Assembly: GCA_037893245.1 (NCBI GenBank)
Contig: JBAIAA010000074.1
Coordinates: 744,001-808,000 of the forward strand
Length of the DNA stretch: 64,000 nt
DNA from: Crossaster papposus
Lineage: Eukaryota; Echinodermata; Asteroidea; Velatida; Solasteridae
Direction: 5' to 3'
In this document: positions 1 through 12,393 of the stretch, one piece after another
Numbering within the stretch: the first letter of the stretch is position 1
How the letters are laid out: each line of letters opens with the position of its first letter
Made by a program: the position numbers and the translations under genes
The notes under the pieces: generated by a model
The model's database searches: none
What the model was told of the DNA's origin: nothing
What the model saw: only the letters and a program-made list of their open reading frames with translations

Positions 1-125
1 TTCAGCATCTATATGTATGATTGTAAAACTTCAGACAGGTCAGTTAAAAGATATTTACTATAAAATACAACCCCCCATATCCACCCATTATTGATAATTG
101 AAGCAATTACCAATTGTACCTTTAA
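1..125 (-). repeat. TTAA/AGGTAGGATACACC element, truncated by window edge
   Basis: End fragment of a dispersed element (family 2 here) whose full copies run from TTAAAGGTAG(G/T)ATACACC to the inverse of that sequence. Only the half containing the ACCAATTGTACCTTTAA end is in the window. Compare the complete copies at 2347-2692 and 50881-51283. Confidence 0.7.
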
Positions 126-587
126 TAAGGAAGTTTAAAGAACTGCATGTAGTGGAACCCTTTGAAGCATCCTGCAGTTGACTTTCATGTACCTAAAATG
201 TCATGGGATTTTATGTTATGGGTTTTAAAATGCCCTGTAAATGTCTAATGATTTACATGTATTTTACATCAAAAAGTTTTATTCTGTACTATAAGTCTTG
301 TCATGAGAACAAATTACATGTACCGGTGAAAGTTATCAAAAATTATGCAGTTGGGTGTATTTTTTGTAAGTTGTAGTTAGAGTTGAACAAAATTCTCTCT
401 CCCAAAAATCCAAAACCACAAAATATTTCACAATTGATGTTCACCAGCTTTAGCATTCATTGCTAGTATCTAACTGGTGTATCATGTTCTTGCAAGCTGT
501 TTGTCTTTTGACCTTGAACTGATAGCTTGGAGTTCAAGGGTTACCTCTATACTATAGGCATTGGGTGAGGATACCAGGGGTGTTCAC

Positions 588-710
588 AGACAACGTACTG
601 GTACATACATGTCATTGCATGTACAATGTACATGTATACTGTATGCATGTGTGTACCTACTGGTACCTACAGGTATGGTATACCAGTACCAGTACGGTAC
701 ATGTGTACCA
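588..710. repeat. TACATG/GGTACC-rich low-complexity DNA
   Basis: Dense overlapping copies of TACATGTA, GTACC and GGTAC words, which are self-complementary in short blocks. Similar stretches at 1326-1389, 11095-11135, 11860-11890 and 29738-29770. No coding signal. Confidence 0.6.
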
Positions 711-1325
711 CTACCCTGTACTTTTAAAGTGAGGGGTTCTGGCAAAGTGAGACGTAACTGGGCAGAGCTTGAAATGAGAATTCTTGTGCATCACAAAAGA
801 TAAAACAACTCTTCTTACAATAATAAGTTATAACTGTTTATATTAAAGTTCGCCTGTCTAAACATGTCACAAAAGTAAAAAGTTGAGAAAAAGGCCTTTG
901 AAGTTTTGAGTTTTGTACATTATGGTAATAATGGAATAATGGCTATTGTTTTTCATTAAAACCCTTTTATTCCATTACTTCCATACTATTTCTTAACAAA
1001 ATAAGTACCATAGGCATACCAAAGATTACGAATATCAATCAATCTGAAAGTTATAAAAAGAAGCGGCCACTCATTATTTTTTCCATTATGCCCTGTGCCA
1101 GTTCATCTCATTTTGCAAGAATGCCTCACAAATTTTGTGGCAAGGTCAATAGTACATGTATGTTGATCAACTGCACAATGTAATGACAGGTAATTTGCAT
1201 TATAAACTTTGACCTACCATAACTCTTGTCAAAGTTTTTGCATGTGATAATACAGGTACTTCATGTTGTTAATTGGTCAACTGTTTGACGATTATTAGAT
1301 AGAACATTAGGTCGTATGAATACAA

Positions 1326-1389
1326 AGTACATGTACACTGTACATGTATACATGTGTACATGTACCGGTACATGTACATACATGTACAA
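1326..1389. repeat. (TACATG)n-like simple repeat
   Basis: About 64 bp of alternating GTACATGTA and TACATGTAC words, almost fully palindromic. Confidence 0.65.
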
Positions 1390-2346
1390 GCAAAAAGTAA
1401 GTAAGCATTTACTTTGTAATAAAAGCATTAAGAAAAAGAAAATGCTTCAATTCGTATGAATAAAATAAAGTTTTACTGCTTAGCATTTACTGGCTGAAAT
1501 AGTAGTAAATGTTTCTAATTACTTGCAGTTGATTGCACAGCTGAATAGTTTATAACAATAGAGTAGAGTCTCTCTTTTGTGTCTCAAATTTGGTAATAAT
1601 ACAAGGTATTGAGCATGTACATGTACATCATGTTGTACCAATGTGTATCTGAGAGCAGGGACCTTTTTTCACAATCACTTTAAAATGCCTTCCTCACACG
1701 AATGAAGTGTCATTTGTACAATACGCAATTGAAACCTACACCATTACATGGTCTTTGTTCACAAATTCACCGAAAGTGTTCCCCTAACTTCCATGCTAGT
1801 CGATTGAAACCGGTATACATGTAAATTGCATGCACATACTCCACGGGCATAAATAGTTATGTCCACGTGTTTTTGTGACACTAGAAGGAAATTTATAAAA
1901 CGTGTTGCAAAACTTGATCGAGATACAAGCACAGTAGCCACTGCCTGCCTGCACAGTTTAGTCCTAACCTTCTAGCTGCAATGAGTAATCTACTGTGGGT
2001 GTGTCAACTCTCTACTCTTCCTAGGGTCATATGATCCATCCCTACTTGTTGTTTTTTTCTTTGCTCTAGCTCTTAACCCCCCCTTCCCCTCCCTTTTTTT
2101 TACCTTAACATTGACAACTTCCTGAGCCAGTCCAGTTGTGTATAATAGAAGCACCCGTTATTGTCTCGCCAAGAGGGAGGGGATATTTTTCATTAGCGGA
2201 CAACGGTGATCTTTGCTTGCGGGACAGGAAAACTCATAAAGGCAGGGCCTGCTTTGGGAAAGAGCAAAGTCATTGTTAAAAACCTGCACATTTTACTTTT
2301 TGTATTATTCTTTTTTCTTTTTTCGAGAATGATATATAACTCTTAC

Positions 2347-2692
2347 TTAAAGGTAGTATACACCATTGGTCCATGCTTGAATTATCATGAATGGGTAGAT
2401 TTGGGGGGTTGTATTTTATAGTAAATATCGTTTAACTGAGCTGTCCGAAGTTTTAGAGTCCTTGATGCCGAGAAAAGCACGAAAAACAGCGTTTGTTTTC
2501 AACCAGTGTCGAGCAGTTATTCTTATGTTATCTTTGTTTAAATTCAATTTTTTGGAATAATTACAGGATATCTAGCGCAATCATTTTGCTGGATGCCCAG
2601 AATCAACATTTACTTTCAGATGAGTAGGATATTTCTTAATAATTCGGTAGTAAATATTTTCGATATCTGCAAATGGTGTATACTACCTTTAA
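2347..2692 (+). mobile_element. Complete TTAA-flanked MITE, family 2
   Basis: Begins TTAAAGGTAGTATACACC and ends with the reverse complement, GGTGTATACTACCTTTAA, so the inverted repeats are about 18 bp and both ends carry TTAA. The interior has no gene. TTAA flanks are the target preference of piggyBac-type transposases, so this is probably a non-autonomous piggyBac-like element (inference). Other copies: 20457-20844, 33853-34210, 47301-47803, 50881-51283 and half copies at 1-125, 20050-20245 and 49423-49592. Confidence 0.75.
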
Positions 2693-3269
2693 GGTAACTA
2701 ACTGTATTAAACAAACGTGAGAGAATAATAAGCATTCTGCGAATTCATGGCACCCGGTGTGCTGTCATTTTCAAGAAAAGTAGATTTTTTTTAAAGATTG
2801 CATAAAAGTATGAACTAATCTGGTCATAAAATTCATCAAACATTTCAGGCCAGCAAGTGCTCATTCAGAGCCTAAAAACCTGACAAAAAAGTTAAGAATG
2901 CTGAAAACATCAACCTACAAAGACACTAGAAAAGCACTTTCCAGCAAAAATTCTACATTATCACTCAGATGAAAGTCAATAAGGGTCAAACAGTAGTAAA
3001 GTTTACACTTTCCAACTACGTGAATTGTCAAAGAAAGATAATTAACAGACACAGAATCTGAAGAAAACATTTTCCTGTTTTGGATTGTTATACACACATC
3101 AATGTTTCCTGTGCAACAAAATGTACAATACAGTTATTAGCCCCTAGCTCTAAACCAACTTAACTGTTGATTACAAAGCTCAAACATCAATTTAGTTTAG
3201 TTCAATTCAGTTTTCAAAAAAAAATTTAAGTGAAAACTCGATTTTCAAAAATGTTCACAAATTGGGAAA

Positions 3270-3430
3270 CCGTTTTTACACTTTTTAGTGGGAAACTGTT
3301 TTAACAACTTTCAAATCTTTCCACACGATTTTCACACTTTTTTCACACAATTTTCACACAAAAAAGAGGAATTTTCACACACAAGAAACCGATTTTCACA
3401 CTATTTCCAAAAGTGGGAAACCGTTTTTTA
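3270..3430. repeat. Local repeats of GGGAAACCG and TTTTCACAC
   Basis: GGGAAACYG(T)TTT occurs three times and TTTTCACAC many times within 160 bp; degenerate tandem structure with no coding support. Confidence 0.45.
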
Positions 3431-3469
3431 CAAAGATTTCCATTCCCATTTGCAGCGATATAGTTTGTT

Positions 3470-3889
3470 TTGGTTGCAAGACGTCCTAATTGCGGTATGC
3501 AGCGAGCGTAGGCCGCCGATTTAGGCGCCCTCTAATGTACGCCGTAGACAACGCAATGACTTTCGAATAGGCATCTTGGCTAACTAACCTAATCGTTAAA
3601 AAAAATTCTGAGCAGAATTGTGTTGCATTTGCTTGCGCATGTGACGAAAAGAAAAACTTGACTAATGAGTCAGCGATTATCTACGTTACGTCATGTGATT
3701 ATACGCGCAATGTCACACGCGCATGCAAATGTGACACAAAGTTGCTAGGAAATTTTCGAGCGCTTATGTCAGTTAGCCAAAATGTCTGTTCGAAGGTCAT
3801 GGCGTGGACGGCGTGTACACGTTAGAGGGCGCCCGCATTGGCGGCTCACGCGCACTGCATACCTCGATTAGGACACTTTGTAACCAAGA
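3470..3889. mobile_element. Palindromic MITE, about 420 bp
   Basis: The left arm (TTGGTTGCAAGACGTCCTAA at 3470) is repeated inverted at the right end (TTAGGACACTTTGTAACCAA). The similarity continues inward for about 75 bp through the GGTATGCAG and GGCGCCCTCTAA blocks. No coding sequence. Confidence 0.65.
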
Positions 3890-4063
3890 CTAACATGTAT
3901 GTTAAAGTCTTTCAACTGCATTGTACTGTTTTCCAGTACTTTACCAAGTCAATGTTCATGTAATGAATTTACATAATCTTGCGGCCCCTTTCCCAACCCA
4001 GGATAAGGAAATTGCTAATTGAATTGAAGAAAACAAAGAACGCAATGAATGGATACTAGCAGG

Positions 4064-5185
4064 GATGGTCTCGGTCTCGAGTAAGGGTGTGCGTTTACGG
4101 GTAGTATGGGACCCGGGTACCCTATTCCCGTCACGGTCGGGTACCCGGGTACCCGTGACTATTATTAGAATCATAACAAAAACCCGGAAGTATACACCGC
4201 GTCGGCACGTGCATGTACATCCCCGCTCACTCCACTAGCAAGCTGCAGCGCGACTGCCACGCTGGCATGGCGTGCTTACTTCCCTGCATTCCGCAACTAA
4301 ACAAATGCAAGGGCCTACTTTGCAACTCAGGGTTCGACGCAAACAAATTATAGTCACTCAAAACAGTGGCGGTCCAGTCAAAACCCTTTTCTAATATAAG
4401 TAGTCTGGCGGTCCAGTGAAAAAACAAAAACAAGATAAGTTAAGTGCGCGGTTTTCAGAGCCAGATTGTCAACAGCGATCCCGTATTGCATGGAGTTTAC
4501 TCTCAGCTTGTAATAAATGTTTGTAAATAAATTGACTTGCTGCTCCCCATAATTGCACGTCTACAGTGGCACGTCTTTTTCCAAAATAAATAAGGTTCAA
4601 TGAACTAAATCCTTTGAGTGAGCCGACACGAAATGTAGCAAAAAAGCCGACCGCAGATCTGCCGGGCTGGCCGCAGAGTTGATACAATAGAACCAAATAC
4701 CTCTCCTGCAGTATCAGGTTTCAAAACCACATTCCAGGTACGGGTCCGTGGGATCGTAAATTAATTCAGCACATTTTCCAAAAAGTAAACCTCGGAAAAA
4801 CTTACTCAAAGGACAACTGTAACAAAACACTGATACAATGTCAGCCGCAAGTTATAGCAGCTGTCAGAATTGTCGGTAAATAGACTTCAAAGGCATTTTT
4901 TTATCACAATGACTACAAAGAAAGCACAATCATCCGTTAGGCTGCTATCTAGACATCGGGAAATTGTTGGTAAAGACGTTTTACTCAGATGTTTTCTAAC
5001 AATTTATCGGCACGCAATGAACATAAAAGACGCTTGCCTTTCTGAAATAATGTGTCAACATTTACAAAGGCAGTTTCGGGTAATAAAATCGATAAATTGG
5101 AGCCGGGTACCCGCAATCAGCGGCCGGGTTACGGGTACCCGGGTACCCGGCACGGCCTTAGTCTCGAGAATGTCTCAAGACCTTA
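4064..5185. mobile_element. Probable foldback element with (C)GGGTACC arrays in its ends
   Basis: The left end reads GGTCTCGGTCTCGAG, then several CGGGTACCCGGGTACCCG blocks at about 4108-4158. The right end has the same blocks inverted at about 5100-5153 and closes with a GTCTCGAGAATGTCTC end. About 940 bp between the arrays shows no convincing gene. The edges are approximate. Confidence 0.5.
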
Positions 5186-5507
5186 TTTTCTCGGAATAAA
5201 CAGCATTTTTTTTAGATTGAAAACAGATAATGAATAAGGCCCGAAAAAATTGTTTACTATCCACAGATGACACGTTAATCCGTCGGGCAAAGCAGTTGTG
5301 AATTCCACAGAAAAAGTGTATATTTGCTGCAAAGGTTTCCTTGGTTGTTGTGGTTGACATGTATTTACGTCCGGGTATACGGATGTCTATACACTGAATT
5401 AAAAAAGAAATCCCGCCAGTGGTCTCGGTAACTTGAAAATAAATCCGGCGCAAACTGGTTAAGCACCATTCTTAAAAATCGTGAAAACCTTTGCTGCTTT
5501 AACCCTA

Positions 5508-5890
5508 ACTCCCTCACGGCTTTTACTGGAAAGTATCCTGAATCCGCCACATTCCACCAATTTTGGTTTGCAAACACTCCACCAGTATGCATTCTGGAGA
5601 GATCCTGAGTCCATCATAATCCACCAGCAAAAGTTTCATGGACTGTGATGGATTCAGGATACCTAGGTGGCATACAAAAAATTGCAGTGCGTTTCTCCAT
5701 AGAGTCCATCACAGTCCATCACCTGAATTTCTGTATCCTGAATCCATCAAACTCCTGCAGTAACGCTTGGCTTAAAATCCTCAATCCATCACACGTACTC
5801 CTCCAGTTGTTCAATATGGAGGTATCCTGAATCCGCTAAAATCCTCCAAAACAGGAAATGGATTTTGATGGACTCAGGGTGGTTAGGGTT
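5508..5890. repeat. Degenerate TCCTGAATCCATC repeats
   Basis: The phrase (A)TCCTGAATCC(A/G)(C/T)C and its inverse GGATTCAGGAT occur at least six times with irregular spacing. Related ggattcagg words recur at 6740-7165 and 24640-24765, so this is dispersed repeat DNA. Confidence 0.45.
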
Positions 5891-8110
5891 AAACAATAAA
5901 AATGTGAAATTGACAAATGGTGTATAACTTTAGGCTGCATGAACACGACGGGTATGGTAAATTAAGCAATAATACAAACAATATTGTAAACTAGTTTCCC
6001 AATCTACATACGGTAAATAATATGAAATATTTAGCCACTGTTTATGGAAAAACTGAGGCGAAACCTCTGCCACCTTAAATCCTGCTAAATCCCCCAAAAT
6101 GCAGTCTGACCTATTTTTCCCACTTGAGTAACAGGACAAATATGAAGAAAGGGAGAGTTACATATGTACAAGTAAAAAAAAAGCCGAGCAATTTCTCAGC
6201 ATCGATATCAATGGTCGCAAGAAACATTGTTCCCGGCTTTTTTAATATCAAAAGGTCACCCTGAGCGAAATCAAACTACCGGCTGAAGTCATCAGTGCTT
6301 TTGGAGAGACACCTTATAAATGCTATTGACTTGAGAGAAAGTCAAGAGTCGGGATTGGGCGGTTCTATTTTCTTTTTTTCTTTTTTTCTTTTTTCTTGCC
6401 TTCTCGCCTTTCTTTCTGTTTCTCCTGTGCTTTACTTCTTCAGAATTATTAAATGGGGATTTACGCACATGCGTGAAATATGAGCCATTGCACGGGCCGT
6501 TAAATATTGAAAGGCTAATGTATGATTGTACATGAACAATGGGGTGTTGGAACATTTTTCGTCATATGTGACGTTTACTACGATCATGGAGTAACTGCTC
6601 TTATTCCTCCACGCTACGATATAGATTTTCAGTATGTTTACTTTCTTTTGACATCTCCAAAAATTGCTGTTTTTGCAGAATAAAATTGTTTGAACATTAC
6701 ACTGAATGAATTGTTTTCCCCAAGTCATCTTGTCCTGAATTTGCAGGAATTTGCAGGATTGAGGGCGTTTTTTTTTTTTTTTTAATGCAGGATCCAGGTC
6801 ATAAGGCCTAAACTAAAATGCTGGATGATTTTGCACGATTGAGGTTACTTCAGGTAATTACTTGGGTATTTATCCAAATGAGGATTTTGGAGGATTGAGG
6901 TTATTTGTTACTTTGTACTTTCACACTGCTCATGCTCTATGGACATTCTCCATAGAGCTTCAGTCAAGGTGTAAGTTATGTGTCAAGGATAGGAAACATA
7001 TGCATCCAATGGTCATGTGTGCAAACCCTTGTTGTTATAGGGCACTAATTAGCAGCAGTTTGTGCCATGTTTGGCTGCTTATAGCTTAATGGTAAACCCA
7101 CTTGCAGGATTCAGGCAGTGGTCACCAGTAATAAATATCAGAGGATTTTTAAGGATTCAGGTTATGTGTAAGAAAAATGGGGTAGGGAGTTGGTGTTAAA
7201 AGTTTATAAAAACTTGTATTTAACTGCTTTTGCTAATGCTTTGTTAATGTTAAGGGACGGAAAAAACAGACTTGCTGTGATACATGTAGTTTCTTTTGTC
7301 AAAATGTTACAGAACAACAAAAATGGTCAGTTGTAATACTTACCACTCGTAAATTGTTCAGTTGAGAATATATACAGCCCTTGTTGACCCTTATTGCCTT
7401 TCATCTGAGTGATATGGTAGAATTTGTGATGGAAACTGCTTTTATAGTGTCCTTGTACACGTGTACGGTATTGATATTTTTAGCATCCTTTACATTTTTG
7501 TCAGGCTTTTAGGCTCGAAATTAGCACTTGTTGGCCTTAAATGTTTTTAATTAATTTTATGTCCAGGATAGTTGATACTTTTATGCAATCTTTAAAAAAT
7601 ATTGCCACATTGTTAAGTCTAGAATGGGATTTATATAAGGCTTGTTTTGTAGCCGAATGAATCTTGGTAATAAACTCATGCGGTACAAAACTTTGAAAGT
7701 TTTGTTTAGCATCATCCATGACATTGTTTCTTCATCTCAATAATTTGCATTTATTTCCTTTGTTACTCTGGTTGTGGGGACATACACCTAGCTACGCTAT
7801 TTTTGTGGGGACGGAAAATGCTATGGGGACATTTTTCTGTTCCCATAACTAATTTGCCTGACAACCCTGATAACGGGATGGCTGCCAGGTCAGAGACGCT
7901 TTTGGACAAACAGACCAATCGGTGTACATGTAGAATGATTGTACAAATTCAGCAAAAACTGGTGTTTACTTCAAAATCACATTTTTGTTTCAGATTATTT
8001 AATATTATGATGCCCTCTTTACTTGTTTTCATTAGCAGGAAATTATGACCCATTTGCAATTATTAATACAAAGACTCATTACAAATTTCTTTCTGTTTTC
8101 TCTGTTTCAG

Positions 8111-10900
8111 AACAAACACTCGGAACGAAAGCGACCTCATTGTGAATCGACAAATGGTCCAGATCCCCCAAACCTCTGTGATGCCCAGGCCAATGGATAT
8201 GAAGACCCATCCAACAAGCGTCCCTGCACGGAAATATCAGTTCAGATTGTTCAGAAGACGGGGGAGCAGACCGACCTTACAGTGACCACCACTATCCAGC
8301 AGTCGGGCGACAGCTCCGCCGAGGCTAGCAACAACAATCTGAGGTCGCAGAATGGCGGCTGCAAGACGGCCGAGTGTCCACTGCCATCGGCAGTCAGCCA
8401 CAACAACGGGCAGCACAAGGAGTACACGGAAGAGCGGCGCCAGTACCTGGAGAAACTCCTGGATGACCCAGAAAAGCTGGAAGAATTCATGAAGCAGCTG
8501 GAGAATGACCCCGAACAAATGAAGGTCTTTGAAGCCGAGCTGGATAAGATCTGCAACAAGATCCAGCAAGATCTGGGCGACGTACCCTTCCTCGACACGG
8601 CTAACATGGAGAGCCAACCTACACAGGAGATGAACACCAGCGGCGATACCATGCCCATGGCCGGGGGCTCACCAGCTATGCCTAACCTTGCTGATGGTAC
8701 CAAGTTGACCAATAAGCAAGCTGCTCCCACGATGCCTGTTGCTCCAATGGTTCGTGGAGGCGGAGCCCAGAGCTTCACCACTATTACCAGCCCCTCGGAC
8801 GGCAGCCTCAAGCAGCGTGTAAAGACCGAAATGACAACCTCCGCATCAGAATCTTCAGAAGTGTACGACCCCATGATGAAAGGACCTCCAAACACGGTAG
8901 CCACAGATGCGCGCACAGGCAAGGAAGGACCATTGCCGGCCATCGCAGAATTTAAATATCCAGCTATTTTTGATGCAACTAATATAAAGATTGAGCCTCA
9001 GGCCGGTGGCACTGTTGACGGACCCAATATACTGCAAGCTCAGTTTCAGCAGAATAAAGGACAAGGGAGTCTTGTGAACCAAAAGCAGACGCCACCAATT
9101 GTGAACCACAAGGCCATTGCTCAGTTGCAGTCCAACTATCGCAGTGCACAACAGCAGCATGGCGGTCCAAGTCCAGGCACACAACTGAGCCATTATGCCA
9201 ACCAGCAACAGCAGCTGCAGCAGCAGCAGCAGCAACAAGCACTGCAGCAACAGCAGCAGGGTGGTGGTATCACTGCGACAGGTTCTCAGTTTGGAATGCA
9301 GATGTCAAGGTCTCTACAGTCTCTCCATGATCAGCTAAAACAGAGACCCCAAACATTAGCTGGGGCCATTGGCAGCACTCCAAACCCCAACACAGTAATA
9401 AATACAGCCAGATTTGCCCACACCGATCAGGCCACTGGCAGACTGCCAAGCATGGCACAAATTTTTGCACAGAACAGGTTGAATTCGCAACAGCAGCAGC
9501 AGCCGCAGCAGCCGCAGCAGCCGCAACAGCAGCAACAGCCGCAACAGCAGCAACAGCCGCAACAGCCACAACAGCCACAACAGCAGCAACAGCAGCAACA
9601 GCAGCAACAGCCACAACCCCAACCTCAGCAGCATCAACCTGCTGCATTTCCAGTTGACGGAGCTATTCAGCAGGTTAATCAGAGCATGTCAGGGACTCAG
9701 CAGCAGCAATTGCCTCAGCAAGCTCAACAAAGGCAACAGCTGGGGCAGTTTATTCAGCAGGGCCCGACTTTGTCCCCGGCTAACCAGCGATTACTGAGAC
9801 AGCAGATGATGCAGCGGCAACTCCTGAGACAGCAGCAGCAGAGCCAACTGTCAAAGCTCCCCGCAGAGCAGCGGTTTCTGCTGATCAATAAACAACGCCA
9901 ACTCATGGCCCAGCAAAAGCAGAAGGAGTTTCAGATGGCCCAGCGGGGACCGCCGCCACGATATGACGAGACCCAGCATCGAAACCCAACTTTTGCCAAC
10001 TCGACTGGGCTGATTCAGCAGGCAGCAAACACCTCCACTAATCAATTGACTGGGGGGATGGGCAACAGCCCCCTTATGGCAGGAACTGTCCGACAAGGGG
10101 CTCCGTTGCAGCAAACCCTACAACAAGGGAACTTGCACCATCAGGGCATAAGAAGCAATCAGACAATGATCCAGACTGGACAGATTGGGACCACGGGTAG
10201 CCAGCTCTCCCAGGGCATGTACCCCAATCAGGCTCAAGCCCAGTACATTCGTAGACAGCAGCAGCAGCTGCTCCAAAGTGGGGCGGCAAATAATATGCAA
10301 ATGGCCAACCAGGCTGGCCAACCGGCAGGGGCAATGCTGAATCAACTTGGCAGGAGTAGGGTACAGGGACCAAATAGGTTGGCAGGCATTGGAGGGGCAG
10401 CTGGGGTATACATGAACTTGAAGCAGCAGATGAGTGGTCAGGCCCCAGGACAGATGTCCACACACAAACCCCAAGGGACCAGTGCCATGGCGGGCGGTAA
10501 CCCAGCAGCACAGAGCCATCAGGTCTCTACGGTGACACGATTTCCCAATAACCTCGTCAGCACCAGCACCAACATGCGGACCTTCATGCAGAATATGCCA
10601 GGGCAGAACATGAACCTGCACGCCAGCATGACAACGCAGGCCATGCTTCAGCAGCAAAGCTACACCAACCAGCCGAGCATTGTGACCACCTCGGTCATGC
10701 AACCGACCAATCACAGTGAGCCTTCCATAGTAACCGCCATGTCTTCGGTTGCCACTCCGACCACCCGTCACGGTTCTTTTTCAGCCAACTCCAGCCACTT
10801 ACCTATGGACCTGTTAGACACTAACGTTGGCTTGGGCAACAGCACCATGAGTAACTTTGATTTGGACCTCTTGGAAAACATCCTCAAAACAAAAGAATGA
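8111..10900 (+). CDS. MAML: Mastermind-like Notch transcriptional co-activator, terminal coding exon
   Basis: Mastermind proteins bridge the Notch intracellular domain-CSL complex in the nucleus to p300-type co-activators. A polypyrimidine tract and CAG end at 8110; the exon is phase 0 and encodes 929 residues plus a TGA at 10898-10900. Seen along the exon: basic KRPHCES/NKRPCTE segments (residues ~5-40), an acidic helical stretch rich in EE/LEKLLDDPEKLEEF (~105-155), polyQ tracts at ~364-383 and ~459-510, then an RLLRQQMMQRQLLRQQQQ segment with RGPPPRYDE (~555-615), which is the arrangement vertebrate MAML proteins show, and a short acidic-hydrophobic tail DLDLLENILK at the end, like the MAML C-terminus. 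The N-terminal basic domain is missing and should be on an upstream exon. Expected total of about 1,000 residues fits the family. The identification rests on pattern memory. Long antisense Leu/Ala-rich open frames are shadows of the CAG/CAA repeats. Confidence 0.85.
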   Translation, partial: NKHSERKRPHCESTNGPDPPNLCDAQANGYEDPSNKRPCTEISVQIVQKTGEQTDLTVTTTIQQSGDSSAEASNNNLRSQNGGCKTAECPLPSAVSHNNGQHKEYTEERRQYLEKLLDDPEKLEEFMKQLENDPEQMKVFEAELDKICNKIQQDLGDVPFLDTANMESQPTQEMNTSGDTMPMAGGSPAMPNLADGTKLTNKQAAPTMPVAPMVRGGGAQSFTTITSPSDGSLKQRVKTEMTTSASESSEVYDPMMKGPPNTVATDARTGKEGPLPAIAEFKYPAIFDATNIKIEPQAGGTVDGPNILQAQFQQNKGQGSLVNQKQTPPIVNHKAIAQLQSNYRSAQQQHGGPSPGTQLSHYANQQQQLQQQQQQQALQQQQQGGGITATGSQFGMQMSRSLQSLHDQLKQRPQTLAGAIGSTPNPNTVINTARFAHTDQATGRLPSMAQIFAQNRLNSQQQQQPQQPQQPQQQQQPQQQQQPQQPQQPQQQQQQQQQQQPQPQPQQHQPAAFPVDGAIQQVNQSMSGTQQQQLPQQAQQRQQLGQFIQQGPTLSPANQRLLRQQMMQRQLLRQQQQSQLSKLPAEQRFLLINKQRQLMAQQKQKEFQMAQRGPPPRYDETQHRNPTFANSTGLIQQAANTSTNQLTGGMGNSPLMAGTVRQGAPLQQTLQQGNLHHQGIRSNQTMIQTGQIGTTGSQLSQGMYPNQAQAQYIRRQQQQLLQSGAANNMQMANQAGQPAGAMLNQLGRSRVQGPNRLAGIGGAAGVYMNLKQQMSGQAPGQMSTHKPQGTSAMAGGNPAAQSHQVSTVTRFPNNLVSTSTNMRTFMQNMPGQNMNLHASMTTQAMLQQQSYTNQPSIVTTSVMQPTNHSEPSIVTAMSSVATPTTRHGSFSANSSHLPMDLLDTNVGLGNSTMSNFDLDLLENILKTKE
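9487..9640 (+). repeat. Coding CAG/CAA tract (polyglutamine with prolines)
   Basis: Within the mastermind-like exon: a mixed CAG/CAA run broken by CCG/CCA proline codons, about 50 residues long. A shorter tract lies at 9205-9262. Codon mixing should damp slippage compared with pure CAG. Confidence 0.9.
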
Positions 10901-11510
10901 GTCATATCAGCATCCCAAGACCCTTTACATTTTACTGATTTAAAAAAAAAAAAAATTAAGTTTACATTTTAAAAAACCCACAAATTTTCTTCACCATCTA
11001 CCTCAAAACAAAAATATGGCTCTGAGTCTTTGGTTATAGACTCATCGTTATTTTGTTCATAATGATTCATTCAGCGTGATTGATAGCTTGCTACATGTAC
11101 CGGTACAAGTATGTACATGTATGTAATACACTCATTGGTTATCTACAGCCTAAAGCCATGCAATATACATTTTCATGTACATGTACTTTGCATAGTTAGG
11201 GCACTGTACAAGTGTACAGACCTTGTAATGTGAACAACCCATTGAGGTATGTACTTAAATTACAAGACATGTTTATGCTCTGCTCAGTGTGTTATACATG
11301 TAATTTATTAAGGGAAACATTTGTTTTAAGGCATTCCTACTTCAGTTCAGTGACGCCCAGATTTTGTGTTCTGGGGACAACTATTATACTACAGTACATG
11401 TACTGTCATTTTTGTTTCCTTGCATTGACAAAAAGAAAAAGCTAAAAAACCACTCGGAAATTATGTCCGAGGCGCAGATGTAAATTATGTATCTTGGGTT
11501 GTGAAGTTCT

Positions 11511-11753
11511 GGGGCCAATTTCATAGAGCTGCTAAGCACAACAATTTGCTTAGTAAAAAAAAAGTCTTGCTCATTAAAAACAGGTTACCAGCCAAAATTC
11601 TTTGTGTTTTTCATGCTAAGCAAAAACCAGCTGATTATCAATCAAAAACAAAAAAGATCACGTGAAAATTTGGTCAGTAACCTTTATTTAGCTTAGAACA
11701 AATTGTCATGCTAAGCAAATTTGTGTGCTTAGCAGCTCTATGAAATTGGTCCC
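11511..11753. mobile_element. Palindromic MITE, family 3 (GGGGCCAATTTCATAGAGC)
   Basis: Starts GGGGCCAATTTCATAGAGC-TGCTAAGCAC and ends with the inverse, GCTTAGCAGCTCTATGAAATTGG-CCC. An internal CATGCTAAGCAAAAACCAGC motif is conserved in every copy. About 243 bp, non-coding. Other copies: 15276, 46128, 49813, 54850, 59552, 63604. Confidence 0.8.
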
Positions 11754-12393
11754 TGTTTTGTGAATTTGTTAACTGTGCTTGCCATGATTTGTTTTGAAAT
11801 TCTGGCCAAGTTTATCTGGATCGAACTATTCCCGTATGCCATGTTGTCAGGGCATGTACAAGTACATGTACACTTGTACAATGTACAGTTGGTTATATGC
11901 AATGACAGTTCCTTGTACAGATCAGCATTGAAAGAACTGCTACACTGTAAACCCATAACAACAAACTTGCTGGGTACTTAATTTAACCGTACGTTACATG
12001 TAAAGTCCGATACCGTGGCAAATGTTTGGTGGTCACTGGCATTCTAAATGGATTTCCATGTTGCTGTCATTTCAGTACAGTTACAAAGTCGACAAAGTAC
12101 AGGTACAATGTAGTGTGTACAACAACAAGTTGCCACGACTGCTGTACATGTACAATGTATGTTAAAGATAGGATACACCATTGTAATGTTCACCATTGTA
12201 AAGAAGTTTGTCTGATAAAACAAAAACAAACAAATAAAATGGGTTTTATTTTTACTTTTATTTTACATTTATAGGATCATTATTAGTAGTGTATGTACAA
12301 TAGGAGTTATATTGAGACTGCCTACAACATTTTTACCCCCCCCCCCCCCCCCCCTGATGAGAAGAAGTAAAATAATTTGCTTCATCAAGGATC

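Larger units (their letters stand above)
1..8110 (+). other. Presumed intron upstream of the mastermind-like exon
   Basis: No exon could be supported here. The exon at 8111 starts at a splice acceptor, so at least one 5' exon (in mastermind proteins the one encoding the basic domain that contacts the Notch-CSL complex) must lie upstream; no Arg-rich frame resembling it was found, so it is probably left of the window. The stretch holds the palindromic and foldback elements listed separately, TACATG-rich simple sequence, and AT-rich unique DNA. Confidence 0.5.

Noticed and set aside
6292-6555. Lys/Arg-rich 87-codon antisense open frame
   Set aside because: It is the complement of a pyrimidine-rich stretch (TTTTTCTTTT...), typical low-complexity artefact.
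1-8110. First exon of the mastermind-like gene within the window
   Set aside because: No frame with the Arg-rich CxxH/HxxC-type basic domain followed by a phase-0 donor was found.
8237-10771. Many antisense Leu/Ala-rich open frames over the mastermind-like exon
   Set aside because: Shadows of CAG/CAA codons; antisense CTG/TTG gives poly-Leu and GCT gives poly-Ala.
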